From Sorex araneus (lineage: Eukaryota; Chordata; Mammalia; Eulipotyphla; Soricidae), in contig NC_073303.1 of the NCBI RefSeq assembly GCF_027595985.1, positions 362,689,517-362,753,516 of the forward strand: DNA of 64,000 nt, in the 5' to 3' direction. Positions within the stretch are counted from its first letter, which is position 1; every line of letters begins with the position of its first letter. Below are positions 23,330-35,139 of the stretch, in pieces. Made by a program: the position numbers and the translations under genes. Below the pieces are notes generated by a model that ran no database searches, had not been told where the DNA came from, and saw nothing but the letters and a program-made list of their open reading frames with translations.

Positions 23330-24560
23330 TCATAGAGTTTTTAAAATAAAGTGTTATAAAAATTATTTGAGACTTTTGACCAAGAATTATTTTCAACTTT
23401 TTAAGAAACAAAGTTGTGATGAAAATTATTTATTTTTATATACTGAGAAGACAAGAGTCATGATGAGGTATATCTAACTCTTTAAAGAGAAAATAGCTCA
23501 AAAGGAGAAGTATAGATCAAAGTACATAGAGAGTGAGTTAGTAACTAAGCAACGTGTTGCAGAATCAGGGGCTGTAAATTTTAATTACAACATCTTACAT
23601 CGGTTAGTGCTTTTCCAGCTGAGAGCTCAAAGTATACCCAAGCTAACAACGTGGTCCCAAACGGAGTCATTCACCCCAGTTTAGTCATCTGAAAAATGAA
23701 GATGGAGTAATGACGTACTAACAATTATACAAATAGCTTCAATATAGAAGGGAGATGAAAAGAAATTAATTCAGGATGTGAGCAAGCCTGGTGACTCAAT
23801 ACTAAAATGAATGAAACAAAAAGAAACATAGGAGATGCAAAAATGCCTCTGATTTTTAAAAATTCTCCCAAATTGCCTCAGAATCTTATTTCAATAACTT
23901 CTAATGATGTAATTTTAGAAACCGTTAGCTCTGAAACAATTTTGTCCAATAGAAAGTAGTCTCAAGTTTCATAAAGAATCTACAGAGATTTACTCTTGAA
24001 GGTTAAATTCGGTTACTTTAGATTTATTTGAATATATGCTGGATAATAAAAAGATATTTTATACAAGAAAAAGAAGAGAATTTTCACATAATTCCCATTG
24101 TAGCACATTTGTGCTATGGTTAAATTAAGAGTAATGAATTTAGGACAAACAAACTAAGAAACTAGGTTATATTCCTGGCACTGACTAGATCCATACTTTG
24201 TTTTCCTTACTTGTTTTCTTAATTTTTAATTTTATTCAACATTTTTGCAGAAAAGAGCTCCATTCCAATATTTATTGACTGCAATATGATAGATCATGTC
24301 AATAGTTTAGATTATTTACTAAACTATTTTATTTAGTTTATTTATATATATACACATACATATATGCTCATTTATTGGGATTTTAATATATTCCAAAATG
24401 AGGTTTTCTGCCCACTGGACAAAAGTTCCTTTCTTCATGTAGAAGACCTTTCCAATGATAAAAGACAAATGATTTTCAAAAAAATACAATGTTCTCTTTG
24501 CTCCATTCCTGAAAGCTAGCAGCCAGTCAAGTAAAACTCTATTAGATTAAAGTACAGTAA
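23330..24560. other. Unique sequence, possible MIR remnant
   Basis: About 23655-23720 has a MIR-like 'cccagtttagtcatctgaaaa' end. The remainder shows nothing recognisable. Confidence 0.4.
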
Positions 24561-24725
24561 CAGGTACCAGAGTGATATTACAGTGGAGAGAGTGCTTGCC
24601 TTGTATGTGGCCAACCCAGATTCCATCTCTGGCACCCATATGGTTCCCTGGGCCGCAGAAGGAGTGATTCCTGAGTGCAGAGCCAGGAGTAAGTCCTGAG
24701 AACCAGTGGGAGTGACCCAAAGTCA
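24560..24725 (+). repeat. SINE-A (diverged)
   Basis: Head (agtgcttgccttgtatgtgg), 'catatggttccctggg' and 'gagtgcagagccaggagtaa'. Confidence 0.8.
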
Positions 24726-24964
24726 ACAACTCCCAAGAGATACAGAAATAGTTTACTACTACTATGTGAATGTGAATAGTACATATTCATTAAATAAATG
24801 GATAGGTAAATGGATGAGTGGATGGATGGAAGGTATTCAGTGGTCCTCAAATACATGAAAAGTTCTACATATTTCATGAATGTGCTTATTCATCCATGAA
24901 GAGAGACTCATCAAATGTCATGGAAGAGCCATATTAGTGATGATCAAATAAGAGAGACGGGAAC

Positions 24965-25132
24965 ATGGAGTCAGAGAGATAGTACAGTGGGGCAGTTGAC
25001 CTCTTTTTGATCGCTGGCATAACATAGTGTTCCCTGAGCACTGCCAGGAGTGACCCCTGAGTACAGAGTTAGAAGAGGGCCCTGAGCACAGCTGGATGTT
25101 GCCCAATCTACTCACTCCAAAATAAAAAAAAT
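24965..25132 (+). repeat. SINE-A (diverged, deleted head)
   Basis: 'gagagatagtacagtgggg' keeps the A box, but the region between A and B boxes is shortened. 'ccctgagcactgccaggagt' follows. Confidence 0.75.
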
Positions 25133-25134
25133 AA

Positions 25135-26640
25135 AAGAACATTCTGGAAAGAGAAAATTACTTGATTATAGATGAAAAGTGATGAATGTGTTCATATATG
25201 ATGCTTGGAAGCAAGCAGCTCAGAGTTTGTGTAAGGGGATATTAGGAGAATTGGTTGGCAAGGCCACTTCAGGCCATTTTTTTTTTAATTCATTGATGCT
25301 AGACATTATAAGCGTTTCCCCTTCTGTAACGGGAAGCCACCCAAAGCTAATGATTTGAAGAATGCAACATAAAAATGAGTAACTTAAGAAAATGAAATTG
25401 AAAACAGAGTAGATTGGAAATATAGGAGACTTAAAGAGATGAAATGCAATTGGATATTACTTCAATAAGTACAGCACTCAACTTTTACATTTCAGACTCA
25501 AATAGTGAGAAGTGAATTTTTCTTAAAGTGGACGATACAGAAAGGAAATAACATGCACAGGAAATGAAGGAAGTCAATATCATTTCCTTCCAAGCTCTGA
25601 GGAGAATGAGGAACGCTTCTTTATTAAGACATTGAACATATTTAATCTTGCAACACTTTACAATGATCATTTAATAACTCTAAGTCGTAGAGGGATTATA
25701 AAAAGAACTGACATTGAACGAAACAATTTTTCTAGCTTACTTCAGTGATTTTTCAGTATTGTTTATAATCTTCATGTTTTACTTAGTCAAAATAAAAAAC
25801 AGAACCAGATGATTATGTCCCTATAGCTGAAGGCTTGGCAAATTGTCACACAATCAGGACTGGCTTTCAGATTGCCTGGATTTCTTGAAAGATAGCTAGG
25901 ATAACGTTAAATTTTCTTGAGCTTTATAAATATCAAAACTCCTAATGAAAATATCCCTGAGAATAAGGAAGAAAAAAGAAAAAAGAACAAGAAAAGATAA
26001 TCTTAGTCAGATTCCTTTTGCTATTCAAGAAAGTAAAAGGAGGAAATTTTTGAGAAAATGTGCTTAAAATAAGAATTAAATTCCAATTTATATGGGCTAA
26101 ATCCAACAGTGATATTCAATTTAAGACAGAAATCATGTTGCATCATTTAAATCCTTTTTGGTGAGTTTCCTGTCTCCCTAGTTACCAAAATGGCACATAT
26201 TAAGATGAACATGCTCTAAGGTGTTATTTTCTTTACTTTTCCCTACATTTATTTGATGCCTATATACCATGGCTATCAATTTTTTATATACGCGATTCTG
26301 TGGATTAAACCTAGAGCCTCTCACTTGTATTGCAGAACTGCTTAGCTTGTCTTATAGTCTTCAATGTTATACTCAAGTGGTAATATATTACGTTTACAAA
26401 TATTGAAGTGGAATTAAGTGTACAATGATAAACGGGGCTGATAAATTTCCAACTAGTAAAACCATGCCAATGAATGTACTTATTTTCATTGTGAAAATTT
26501 TATTGATAGCTGTGGTGATTTATCACAATTAAGCCAATTATAATATCACCTCTGACCTCTGTCCAGTAAAGTCAGTTGCAAAGAGACAGACGGACGATGT
26601 GACCTGTCCAGGAATCAGGCTAACCTTGAAAAAGGGGATT
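25135..26640. other. AT-rich unique sequence
   Basis: No gene or named repeat. About 26285-26350 may be a SINE head remnant (minus strand). Confidence 0.45.
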
Positions 26641-26644
26641 CACG

Positions 26645-26815
26645 GGGCTAGAGTGATAGTACAGTGAATCGGAAGTTTGCCTTGCATGCAGCTGACCTGG
26701 GTTTGATCCCTGATATCCTATATGGTCCCCCTAGCACCACCAGGAGTAGTTTCTGAGTGCCAAGCCAGGAGTAAGCCCTAAACATTGTCAGGTGTGACCC
26801 AAAATGTCAAAATTG
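26645..26815 (+). repeat. SINE-A (diverged)
   Basis: Head (ggggctagagtgatagtaca), B box ggtttgatccc and 'gtgacccaaaatg' end. Confidence 0.85.
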
Positions 26816-26984
26816 TTTTTAAAGAGCAAGGGGAGTGGGTGGGTGGGGGGGAGATTCACATGCAATTGACCTGAATTGAGCTTTCACGATACAATAATTT
26901 TACTGCTTGGCTTCGGCCCCCCAAACCCAAAATCACTGTTTTGAAAAGTTATTTATACTCCATCTTCATTGCAGTAGCAAATCC

Positions 26985-27090
26985 ATGGCACTTCAAATGG
27001 TGCCATGAGCACTGTCTGAGTGATCCCTGAGCACAGAACCAGGAGTAAGTCCCGGGCAGCACTAGGTGTTGTGCCAAAAAAAAAATTAAT
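26985..27090 (+). repeat. SINE-A 3' part
   Basis: Headless fragment with 'gatccctgagcacagaacca', 'ggagtaagtcccgggcagca' and A-tail. Confidence 0.65.
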
Positions 27091-27645
27091 AACTAAGTAA
27101 AAATTTATCAAAAAACACCCCAGAAAGCTATTTGACTCTAAATAATTTTTTTTTAATTATAAAAAGCCACTCTAGAACATTGTCTTTAAAATAGCATTTG
27201 CAGTGCCTATAGTCAGCAGTTCCGCTCCAGGCAGCACCTAGCAGAGGGATGTATGTTCCCCAAAAACAGGCAGGATACTCCGTGGAGCAGTGCTGATATT
27301 ACCTTTAACCCGAGGCATCACCCAAAGGACTATCAACTTTAGATGTTTAAATTTTTTTTCTGGAAGATTTATTAACAACAGTATTAATAACAAAAAGTCT
27401 GATGGGGCTGAGGAGCTAACACAAATGCCTGGACCTCATGTTTTGTACGGTAGAAGCAGGGGTTGAGTCCCTGAGCTACATAGTCTCCTGAGAACTGGTA
27501 GGAGCACCTATTCTTCTACAGTGAAGAATAGGAAACAATAAAGATGATTCAATATCATAACATTTAGCAGTGGGACCAGATATGATGGACTTAGCATGCT
27601 AGACCATTGGGAAACTCTTCTTTTTAAATTTTTATTTTCTAAGGT
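27090..27645. other. Unique DNA with a weak SINE remnant
   Basis: 27401-27515 keeps SINE-A-like words (gatggggctgaggagctaac, gggttgagtccctgagctac). The rest is featureless. Confidence 0.4.
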
Positions 27646-27647
27646 AG

Positions 27648-27895
27648 CACTGTAACACTGTCATTCTATTGTTCATTGATTTGCTCTAGTGGGCACCAGT
27701 AACGTCTCCATTGCAAGACTTGTTGTTACTGTCTTTTTTGGCATTTCGAATATGCCACGGAGCTTACCAGGCTCTGCTGTGCAGGCAGGATACTCTTGGT
27801 AGCTTGCCAGCCTCTCCGAGAGGGACGGAGGAATCGAACCCAGGTTGGCTGTGTGCAAGGTGAACGCCCTACCCTCTGTGCTATCGCTTCAGTCC
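27648..27895 (-). repeat. SINE-B
   Basis: Full-length minus-strand copy. Flanks attttctaaggtag (27634-27647) and attttataaagtag (27896-27909) match at 12 of 14 bases, a probable target-site duplication. Confidence 0.9.
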
Positions 27896-27898
27896 ATT

Positions 27899-28035
27899 TT
27901 ATAAAGTAGTTCACAATATTTGATTACATTCAACATTCAAACACCAACCCAACCACCATTACACCTTCCCACCACCAAATTTGGGATGTTTCCACCTCAA
28001 GCCCTGATTCCTGTCCTAAAGCACAACTGAAAGAA
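27899..28035 (-). repeat. Older L1 3' end
   Basis: 'aaagtagttcacaatatttg' and 'ccaaccaccattacaccttc' correspond to the reverse of another L1 3'UTR subfamily, also seen at 42345-42480. Confidence 0.5.
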
Positions 28036-28071
28036 TATATTATTAATTAATTTATCTATTAATCTCCCAAG

Positions 28072-28330
28072 AACTGGAGTGATAGCACAGTGGATAGGGC
28101 ATTTGCCTTGCACATGGCCAACCTGGGTTCGATTCCTCTGTCCCTCTCGGAAAGCTTGGCAAGCTACCAAGAGTATCCTGCCTGCACGGGGCAGAGCCTA
28201 GCAAGCTACCAGTGGCATATTCAATATGCCAAAAAAAAGTAACAACAAGTCTCACAATGAAGACATTACTGGTGCCCGCTCGAGCAAATCAATGAACAAT
28301 GTGATGACAGTGCCACAGTGCTACAGTGTT
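28072..28330 (+). repeat. SINE-B
   Basis: Full-length plus-strand copy ending 'gacagtgccacagtgctaca'. Confidence 0.92.
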
Positions 28331-28473
28331 GTCTGTTATGAAGAACCACTCAAAATGCTTACAAAAAAGTATTTATATAGGAAACAGTATGAAGATTGTT
28401 CTATTTTGACAGGGGCTATTAAGACATTCTTTGGGATATCACTAACATGTTAAAGGTTGAGTGATATGAGCTT

Positions 28474-28530
28474 TCATATATATATACATATATATATGAA
28501 AATATGTATATATGCATATGTTTATTTCCT
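28474..28530. repeat. (AT)n microsatellite
   Basis: Alternating AT with occasional C and G. Confidence 0.85.
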
Positions 28531-28569
28531 TCTATGGTTTGTTGCCTACTATCCGAATCCCATCAAATG

Positions 28570-28850
28570 TGGTGTGGTACTTATGAAGAATGGGTAAGGA
28601 GCGTCTTATGATGTGTTGCATGGCCACATTTGTGGCCACGCAGTCCAAAAATATGTTCGCTCATGCCTGACGCTCGGCCTGAGCATGTGGGGGTGGTGGT
28701 TGGGTTCTGGAGGTTTTTGTCTGCTGGAGCTGGGTCCCTTGGGGTGGGAAGGGCTCTTGCCCGCCCCCTTCTGAGATGCACTAGGCAACTCTTTTCCCAT
28801 TTCAATAACCTCTATCCTCACCAGAACTGGCTCTTCTAAAATCATGTTAT
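28570..28850 (-). repeat. Diverged block, weakly like the composite 5' domain
   Basis: Minus-strand words 'aaacctccagaacccaacca' and 'acatgctcaggccgagcgtc' resemble the composite element's 'acctccagaacctagccaca' and 'catgctca...' region. A short perfect inverted repeat (tggccaca tt tgtggcca) lies at 28621-28638. Identity is uncertain. Confidence 0.35.
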
Positions 28851-29825
28851 TAAGACTAGTTTGCTGTCACATCCATCTGGGCCAGAGAAATGCTGTTAGA
28901 TAAAGATACTTCTTAACTAGACATTCTGAAAGGTTTTTTTTAGAAAGCCTGGCTGAAGACATGTGAGAAGAGAAACCTCTACTGCTGAAATCACCAAATT
29001 CTTGACTGTGAGTTCACAAAGTGTGGGGGTGCACAACCTGTTCAGTAACCGCCTCTCCAGCCTTCTCAGCAGAGAGACAAAGAGATGGGGGACCACAGAG
29101 AGATGGTAAAAATGGCTCATTGAATGCAGAGCTGCTAGCATACATATAGAACATATGAAGAAGTTCAAGGTATAGCACATAGGGGTGATTGATCACTTAC
29201 AAGGGTAAAACATTTCAGCAGAACTCAAGGAGATGCTCTGTGCCCCAGGGACATCTATATTGCTTTTCTCTTTCTCTTTAGTTATACATATTAAACAATT
29301 AAATTTACTTCTTATTAATACTTGCAGTTATTTGAATAAACACAGTAAGAGATATAGATTCCAAAACTTAGTTTTCTGAGCTCCGAGGGCAAGCAAGGCT
29401 TCTTACCCAGAGTAGGTCCTCAGACTAGTTCAGCTTGTCCTTCCCCTTGTGGGTCCTATTTCTTAAGTCATAACAGCTTGCATCAAGACCATGCATTTAT
29501 TCTTTCTAGACTGTCCCATTCCAATCCCAAGGTAGCTTCATGGCTCACCCAGGTTCATCCCAGTCCCATGGCAGGACCTCCCTTTGTGAGGTGTTAGGAA
29601 CTATTGCAACTAAAGCCTGAGACAAGTAATTATGACAGATGCCCAGGAGAAGATATATTTCAGAGTCAATCAACTCCCAAGTTGGAAGCATAACTTTAAC
29701 GGTCTTTCTGTGTTTTCAGCAAAGAACGTTGCTCTACAATTAAATAGGAAAAGACCATAGGGGAAATAGAAAAGCAAATAATTCACTACAAACACAAAAT
29801 CCAGAATTACCAGAAAGTTTTGGCT
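28850..29825. other. Unique sequence
   Basis: GC content is somewhat higher than around it (29385-29680), but no gene, LTR boundary or named repeat could be supported. Confidence 0.4.
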
Positions 29826-29827
29826 TT

Positions 29828-30017
29828 CCAAAAGTAGAGAGAGGGTATGGGGGAAATTGTCTGTCATAGAGGCAGGGGAGGGCTGAAAAAGGAGATATAC
29901 TGGGGATGGTTGTAGAGAATGTGTCCTGGTGGAGGGATGGGTGTTTGATCATTGTATGATTGAAACTCAAGCATGAAAGTTTGTAACTGTATCTTACAGT
30001 GATTCAATAAAAAAAAA
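29828..30017 (+). repeat. L1 3' end (5' truncated)
   Basis: 'aaaagtagagagagggtatg', 'ggtggagggatgggtgtttg' and 'cagtgattcaataaaaaaaa'. Confidence 0.8.
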
Positions 30018-31375
30018 ATTTTTTTTGAAGGAAGTTTTGGCTTCTAAGTAACCAAGACTGACTTGGGAAATTGTGACAATGAGAGGTAAAATACAAAGGA
30101 CCAGTTAAAGATAAACACAGGGGATTAGGGTGCTCACAAGAGCACTGTGAGTTTCTCTGGAGGAGTGGGGAGAGAAAAAGCAATTCACTGATGAAGCCTA
30201 AAACATTTAGGGTTAATATCCAACACTACACTTGATAGCAGGGAAAGTAGGCTCAGTTAATCTGAAGATAATGTAGGAATTGAGGGTTTTAGTTTTCATT
30301 AACTTGCTGGCATCGAATTCATTGCCCCCTTTTGGGTTGACTACTCCCAAGTGATACTCACCAGCTTGTGTCTACTTTCAGAGATTCTCAGCCAACTGGC
30401 CTGACCAGATGGTTGAAGTTGGAGCCTGAGGATGTGGCGCTGTTAAGGCCCTGTGGTATTTGTACCCCCAGGGCCATCCTGCAGTGCTGATGGCTTTCAG
30501 GGACACACCTCGAGCTGTTTGGACACCTTCAGAGCCATGTCCGGCAGAAATGAAGGCTCTCCAGCAATATGCCCTTGCATGATAGAGGTCAGACATGTAG
30601 TACGAGGGATCAGATCACGGTCTGACACTCAACCTGGTACTATCTCCTCAGACCTTGGTCAATCAACTTTTGGGGGAAAATTGAACTTTTTTTTAACACA
30701 GAGAAAAATACTGAGTAAAATACATTCATTAGTACAAAAATGGGAAATGTGTACAATGAATGTGAATACTACTCAAAATTTTAATGAGTTTTTTCTTTGC
30801 TTTTTTTGCAAAATTAAAAAGTTTTTAGAAGTTAAAAAATACTTAACCCTATTCTTTTACACTGAGACCCTCTATGATTTTATTTTGGGGGCTCAGGCAA
30901 TGAGTACCTGATTTTTGTAAATAAATTGAACTGCCATATGAAAGTAATGAATTGCTTATATCCTGGTAATTTTGTTGTTGGTGTTGTTGGTGTTGTTGTT
31001 GTTTTTTAGATAACTGAGTTGATCAAAAGCTTATCTTAAAAAGTAAACATCTGGGATTAAAAATAAAAAACAGGTCCTCCAAGGTGTATGACTGGAATTG
31101 GGCAAATTATGTGAAGTCACCGTTTGGGGTTGGTGGACCCTGTGGATAAGCAATCTGTTGTTTGATAAGCAAGCTGTTTACTCAGATGAGCAAGCTGTTC
31201 TCCTGGACAAATGGATTTGTAAGAATTTTCTAAAGCAAACACTGCCTTAAAATTGCTTCATGTTCTTATCTACTGGGCAACAATTTCCTGGAACAGATAA
31301 GTCATTTTTACGCCAGAGTGTTCTCAGTCTCCAAAGATGACTGGTTTTGAGGCAGACTATATTAATATTCATAAA
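30017..31375. other. Unique sequence with (GTT)n
   Basis: A GTT-rich microsatellite at about 30971-31005. Near-repeated 'gataagcaa(t/g)ctgtt' units at 31145-31175. The 152-codon open frame 30453-30911 is compositionally mixed, ends in a T-rich stretch and has no recognised motif. Confidence 0.4.
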
Positions 31376-31402
31376 GTAGTTTAGTTTGCAATAAGATGAC
31401 AG

Positions 31403-32069
31403 CAGAGTCTCTTGCCCCTGCGCATGGCTGTCTTCACTGGGGCCCCTCGGAGGGGGTAGTTGAGTTTTCCTCCCTGTCCCGAAGCCAAAGACCTCTGGAA
31501 CCCAGCCACAGACATGCTCAAGGCCCCTCTCCGCATGTTCGGATGAGCCTCACACATGAAGGAAACGGCAGAGGAACCCAGGTGTGTGGGACCCGGGGCT
31601 GAGATCTCCAAGCCTGCTTGGATAGGGATTGGGCCTCTTCTGCCCAGATTCCCCATTTTCCAGTAGTTAGGCAGTCACACCCAGAAACTGCCCCCCTCAC
31701 CCCACTTGCCATGTAATCCCATCAACGGCCAACATCCAGAGACTATAAAACCAAGCTCCCGGAAACTTACAGACATTTTACAAAACCAAGCTCCCAGAAA
31801 CTTACAGACATTTTATAGCCTAGTTCTCCCTCTTGGAGAACCTGGCAAGCTACGGAGAGTTTCCTGCCCACATGGGAGAGCCTGACAAGCTCCCTGTGGC
31901 GTATTCATATGCCAAAACCAGTAACAATGATGGGTCTCATTCCCCTGACCCTGAAGAGCCTCCAATGCGGCACCATTGGGATGGACGAGTAAAGAGAGGC
32001 TTCTAAAATCTCAGGGATAGGATGAATGGAGACGTTACCGAGACCACTCAAGAAAATCAGCTATCAATG

Positions 32070-32123
<54 letters not shown>

Positions 32124-32124
32124 G
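31403..32124 (+). repeat. Composite RTE-tailed element, complete copy
   Basis: Best-defined copy. It starts 'cagagtctcttgcccctgcg'. A 5' domain of about 430 bp includes 'gtgtgggacccggggctgag' and 'gactataaaaccaagctccc'. Then come the SINE-B-like body (gagaacctggcaagctacgg), a specific insertion (gggtctcattcccctgaccc), an RTE-like tail and (GAT)n at 32068-32121. A 38-bp piece is duplicated in tandem near 31755-31820. A perfect 28-bp direct repeat flanks it (31375-31402 and 32125-32152). No conserved coding frame, so it is non-autonomous. Confidence 0.93.
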
Positions 32125-32381
32125 AGTAGTTTAGTTTGCAATAAGATGACAGTTAAGTTAAATTTCAGGTTAGAGAGACTATGAGAGGACAAGTTGAGAA
32201 TTTTCACCATTAACCAAATATTGCATTTAATGTAAGAGTTCCAGAGTTTTGATACTGTGACTATGAGGCTATGTGGCAAGTTGGAAACATCTTCAGTTTG
32301 TCTGGCTCTGAAATACTCAGTTTCTTGTTCTGCTTTATAAATTAGAGCAGTAAACAATTCCAGTTGGGTTTTATGCTAAAA

Positions 32382-32548
32382 ATTTTTGTTTGTTTTTTTG
32401 GGTCATACCCAGTGATGCTCAGGGGTTACTCCCGGTTCTGCACTCAGAAATTACATCTGGCAGTGCTCAGATGATCCATATGGGATCAAACCAGGTTGGC
32501 CACATGCAAGGGAAACGCCCTAACCACCATATTATCGCTCCAGCTCCA
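32382..32548 (-). repeat. SINE-A
   Basis: Minus-strand copy with T-rich start (tail) and head at 32500-32548. Confidence 0.9.
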
Positions 32549-32549
32549 G

Positions 32550-33260
32550 GCTTTTATGTTATTGTTCCCTGAGACTTACTACATCTCATTCAAAGTCTCT
32601 GGACTAAGCTTATATTTCTAAGTAGCATTCAATAGGGCATGGGATTTAACTCTCCCCAAAGATGCCCCGGTATGGGCAGGTAATACAGCCTGAAAGAGTG
32701 AAGAAGTTATTCCCCAGAAAGTAAAGTTTAAACAGTTACAAATACAGGGCAGAAGAAAAGGATTGCAGGGAACTATTCCTTTCCTTTTACTCTCTGACAA
32801 TTTTGAGACATGGTATAGATGCCAGGAGCTAAGCACTTATATCTGCCCAGCCGCCCCAACTTAAACTCCTGGGATCCAGTGGCTGGTGTAATAAACATCA
32901 CTGGGCTTTTTCTTTCTAACCGTCCCTTTCCTTATTTCCTCACTAGCCTGCATTTTTTCCCACTCAAAAAGCATTACTATGTAAGCTTTGCCTTAGGCTC
33001 TGTTTTCTGTGAAACGTAGACTGATACAGTGACCGTAAACTATTAAATCTTCATGGTCAACAATTTTAATAACTGTAAAAAGAGGGAATGGAATTGAATT
33101 ATTTTTATAATCCTTTTAAGAGCTAATGACATTATTATAATTTAATCACTTAAATTTTGAGCAAAGTAGTAGAAAGTTGACCTGGTAGCATAGTCAGGAT
33201 TTTAGAAGTATAATGAAAATACGCTAAAGAAACCTGGTGGGAAAAGATGACTAAACACAC

Positions 33261-33302
<42 letters not shown>

Positions 33303-33560
33303 ACACACACTAGCGTGTGCGCACGCTATCAGCTTTGATAGCTAATAATGAGGAAATGTTTTAATTATGGCCCCCAGGAAAATCACTGAAATTGTACTGT
33401 TGCAAACATAATTTTAAAAAATAATTAAATGAAACTCATGCAAACATGTGACTATTTCTGTCAGTCATTGAAATAAAAGATACATAGTTCTATTAATTTA
33501 TGCCTTTACTAGACTATTATATATATTTTATTGCAAGAAGAGAAAAATTCCCAATTATTT
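32550..33560. other. Unique sequence with (CA)n and hairpins
   Basis: (CA)n spans about 33256-33310. It is followed by tagcgtg-tgcg-cacgcta (33311-33328), a 7-bp stem with 4-nt loop, and by a second hairpin (ctatca-gctt-tgatag). No gene seen. Confidence 0.6.
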
Positions 33561-33561
33561 C

Positions 33562-33737
33562 TTTTTCTTTCTTTTTCTTTTTTAATTTGGTCATACTCAG
33601 CAGTACTCAGGGCTGACTCCTGGCTGCATTTAGGGTTCACTCCTGGCAGACTCTGGGGACCATCTGAGGTGCTGTAGATTGGACCTAGTCAGACATGTGC
33701 ATGACAAACATTTACCCACTGTCCTGTGGCTCCGGCA
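33562..33737 (-). repeat. SINE-A (diverged)
   Basis: 'ggtcatactcagcagtactc', 'gggttcactcctggcagact' and a head remnant near 33700-33737. Confidence 0.8.
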
Positions 33738-33739
33738 CT

Positions 33740-34212
33740 CTCAACCATTCCTTAACAAAATAGTAGCTTTTTGTTTTCATGTTGAAGAACTTTATTTTAT
33801 GATTCAGTGGCTCCTTGAAACATTCAAATCCCACAAGGTGTTTTTACAGGCCTTCTAAGTGCACCTGGTTTGTTTAAACATGCGAAAAAGATGAGTTCAA
33901 ATTTGAGTAAGGAAATTCAAGTCCAGGTAAATCTTCCACATGCAAAATTCTAGCAGCAGTGGCACAACACAACGGCAGTGTCTCAGCGGTAGTGTCAGCG
34001 TGTTTCTTTGAGATGTTGCTCTTCACTTCCTCTAAACGCTGACACAGAACCCAGAGTCTCAGAGGTGAAAAGTGTTGCTGGTAGGGAGAAGAGATTCAGA
34101 GATGGGAACAAACTTGTTTAAGTTTATTCGATGGAACAACAATGGAATCTAGGCAAAAGCTAGCTTGAAACCCAGAATTTTTCATCTCTATGTCTTACAA
34201 AACAATGTAGAC
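33740..34212. other. Unique sequence
   Basis: No gene or repeat recognised. Confidence 0.4.
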
Positions 34213-34221
34213 AAAGTCAAT

Positions 34222-34650
34222 CACTTGTATCACTTGTCATTCCGTTGATGCTCGATTTGCTCTAGCGGGTGCCAGTAACGTCTCCATTTGTCCCTGTCGC
34301 GTGCTAGTGTAGCCCAGTGATATCTGCTTGCTCAGCAACATGAAGAGCCCCAAATCGTTCATTCAGGGTTTTGATAGAGAAGTCTGACCATCTCTTTGGT
34401 GGGCAGCCACGAGGTCTTTTGATGTGGAATCCAGTTGGTAACGTCTCTAGTCTAGCGGTTGTCTCTGAACCGCATTACGTGTTCGGCCCATCTGATTTTT
34501 GACGCCTTGGCAAACAAGACAGTGTCCCTGATTCTTGACCATCAACAGAGGTCGGAACTCCAGATTCCTTCTCTCTCTTGAGTGAAATGTGTTACTCCCA
34601 GCATAGCTCTTTCGATTCCTCTTTGAGATACCCGAATAGCACTCTCATCC
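34222..34650 (-). pseudogene. RTE LINE, 3' segment (ORF C-terminus and tail)
   Basis: Read on the minus strand, it runs from ETDESAIRVSQRGIERAMLG to the RTE C-terminal signature (KIRWAEHVMR) and through the 3' tail 'ggagacgttactggcacccg' with a gatacaagtgatt end. Frame is interrupted. It belongs to the same insertion as 34650-35129. A 9-bp duplication aaagtcaat is at 34213-34221 and 35130-35138. Confidence 0.88.
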
Positions 34651-35129
34651 GTTTCTCTCACCGAAACTCTTCAGTGCCACCCTCAAGAACAACATGCGAT
34701 GGCTGCAATGGGAAGGAATGGGAGTGAAGATAGACAGTCGGCAACTACAACACCTCAACTTTGCTGATGACATCATTCTCATAACACCAAACATTAGCCA
34801 AGAGGCACAAATGCTGGCCGACTTCGACCTTGAGTGTGGAGAGATTGGACTGCAGCTGAATCTCAGCAAAATGATGTTTATGAAAAACGAGTTAGTCCCT
34901 GACATTCCAGTTGCTCTCAATGGAACGAACATCTCCAAATGCAGCAGCTATGTGTACCTGGGTCAAGAACTCAACATGAAGAACAACTTGGTGCCAGAAC
35001 TGTGCAGGAGAAAGAGAGCAGCGTGGAACGCCTTCATGACCATTGAAGAAGTGGTTAAGAGGACGAAGAAACTCTGGCTCCGGGAACATCTTTTCGACTC
35101 TACCATTCTTTCTGCACTAACAACAGGAT
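34650..35129 (+). pseudogene. RTE LINE, inverted 5' segment (reverse transcriptase part)
   Basis: Plus-strand frame from SPKLFSAT through FADDIILITPN (the F-x-D-D catalytic motif of the reverse transcriptase, 34758-34796) to LFDSTILSALT. This part lies upstream of the neighbouring minus-strand segment in an intact LINE, so it is inverted. About 8 codons (YASETWAL-like) are missing at the join. The element is 5' truncated: no endonuclease domain is present. Confidence 0.9.
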
Positions 35130-35139
35130 AAAGTCAATG

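Noticed and set aside
30453..30911. 152-codon open frame
   Set aside because: No motif, no splice context, T-rich C-terminal half and no codon pattern; not called as a gene.
32068..32123. (GAT)n as a separate microsatellite or poly-Ser coding repeat
   Set aside because: It is the terminal repeat of the composite retroelement, inside the target-site duplication.
34645..35131. 145-codon open frame as a host gene
   Set aside because: Contains the FADD reverse transcriptase motif and belongs to a truncated, inverted RTE element.
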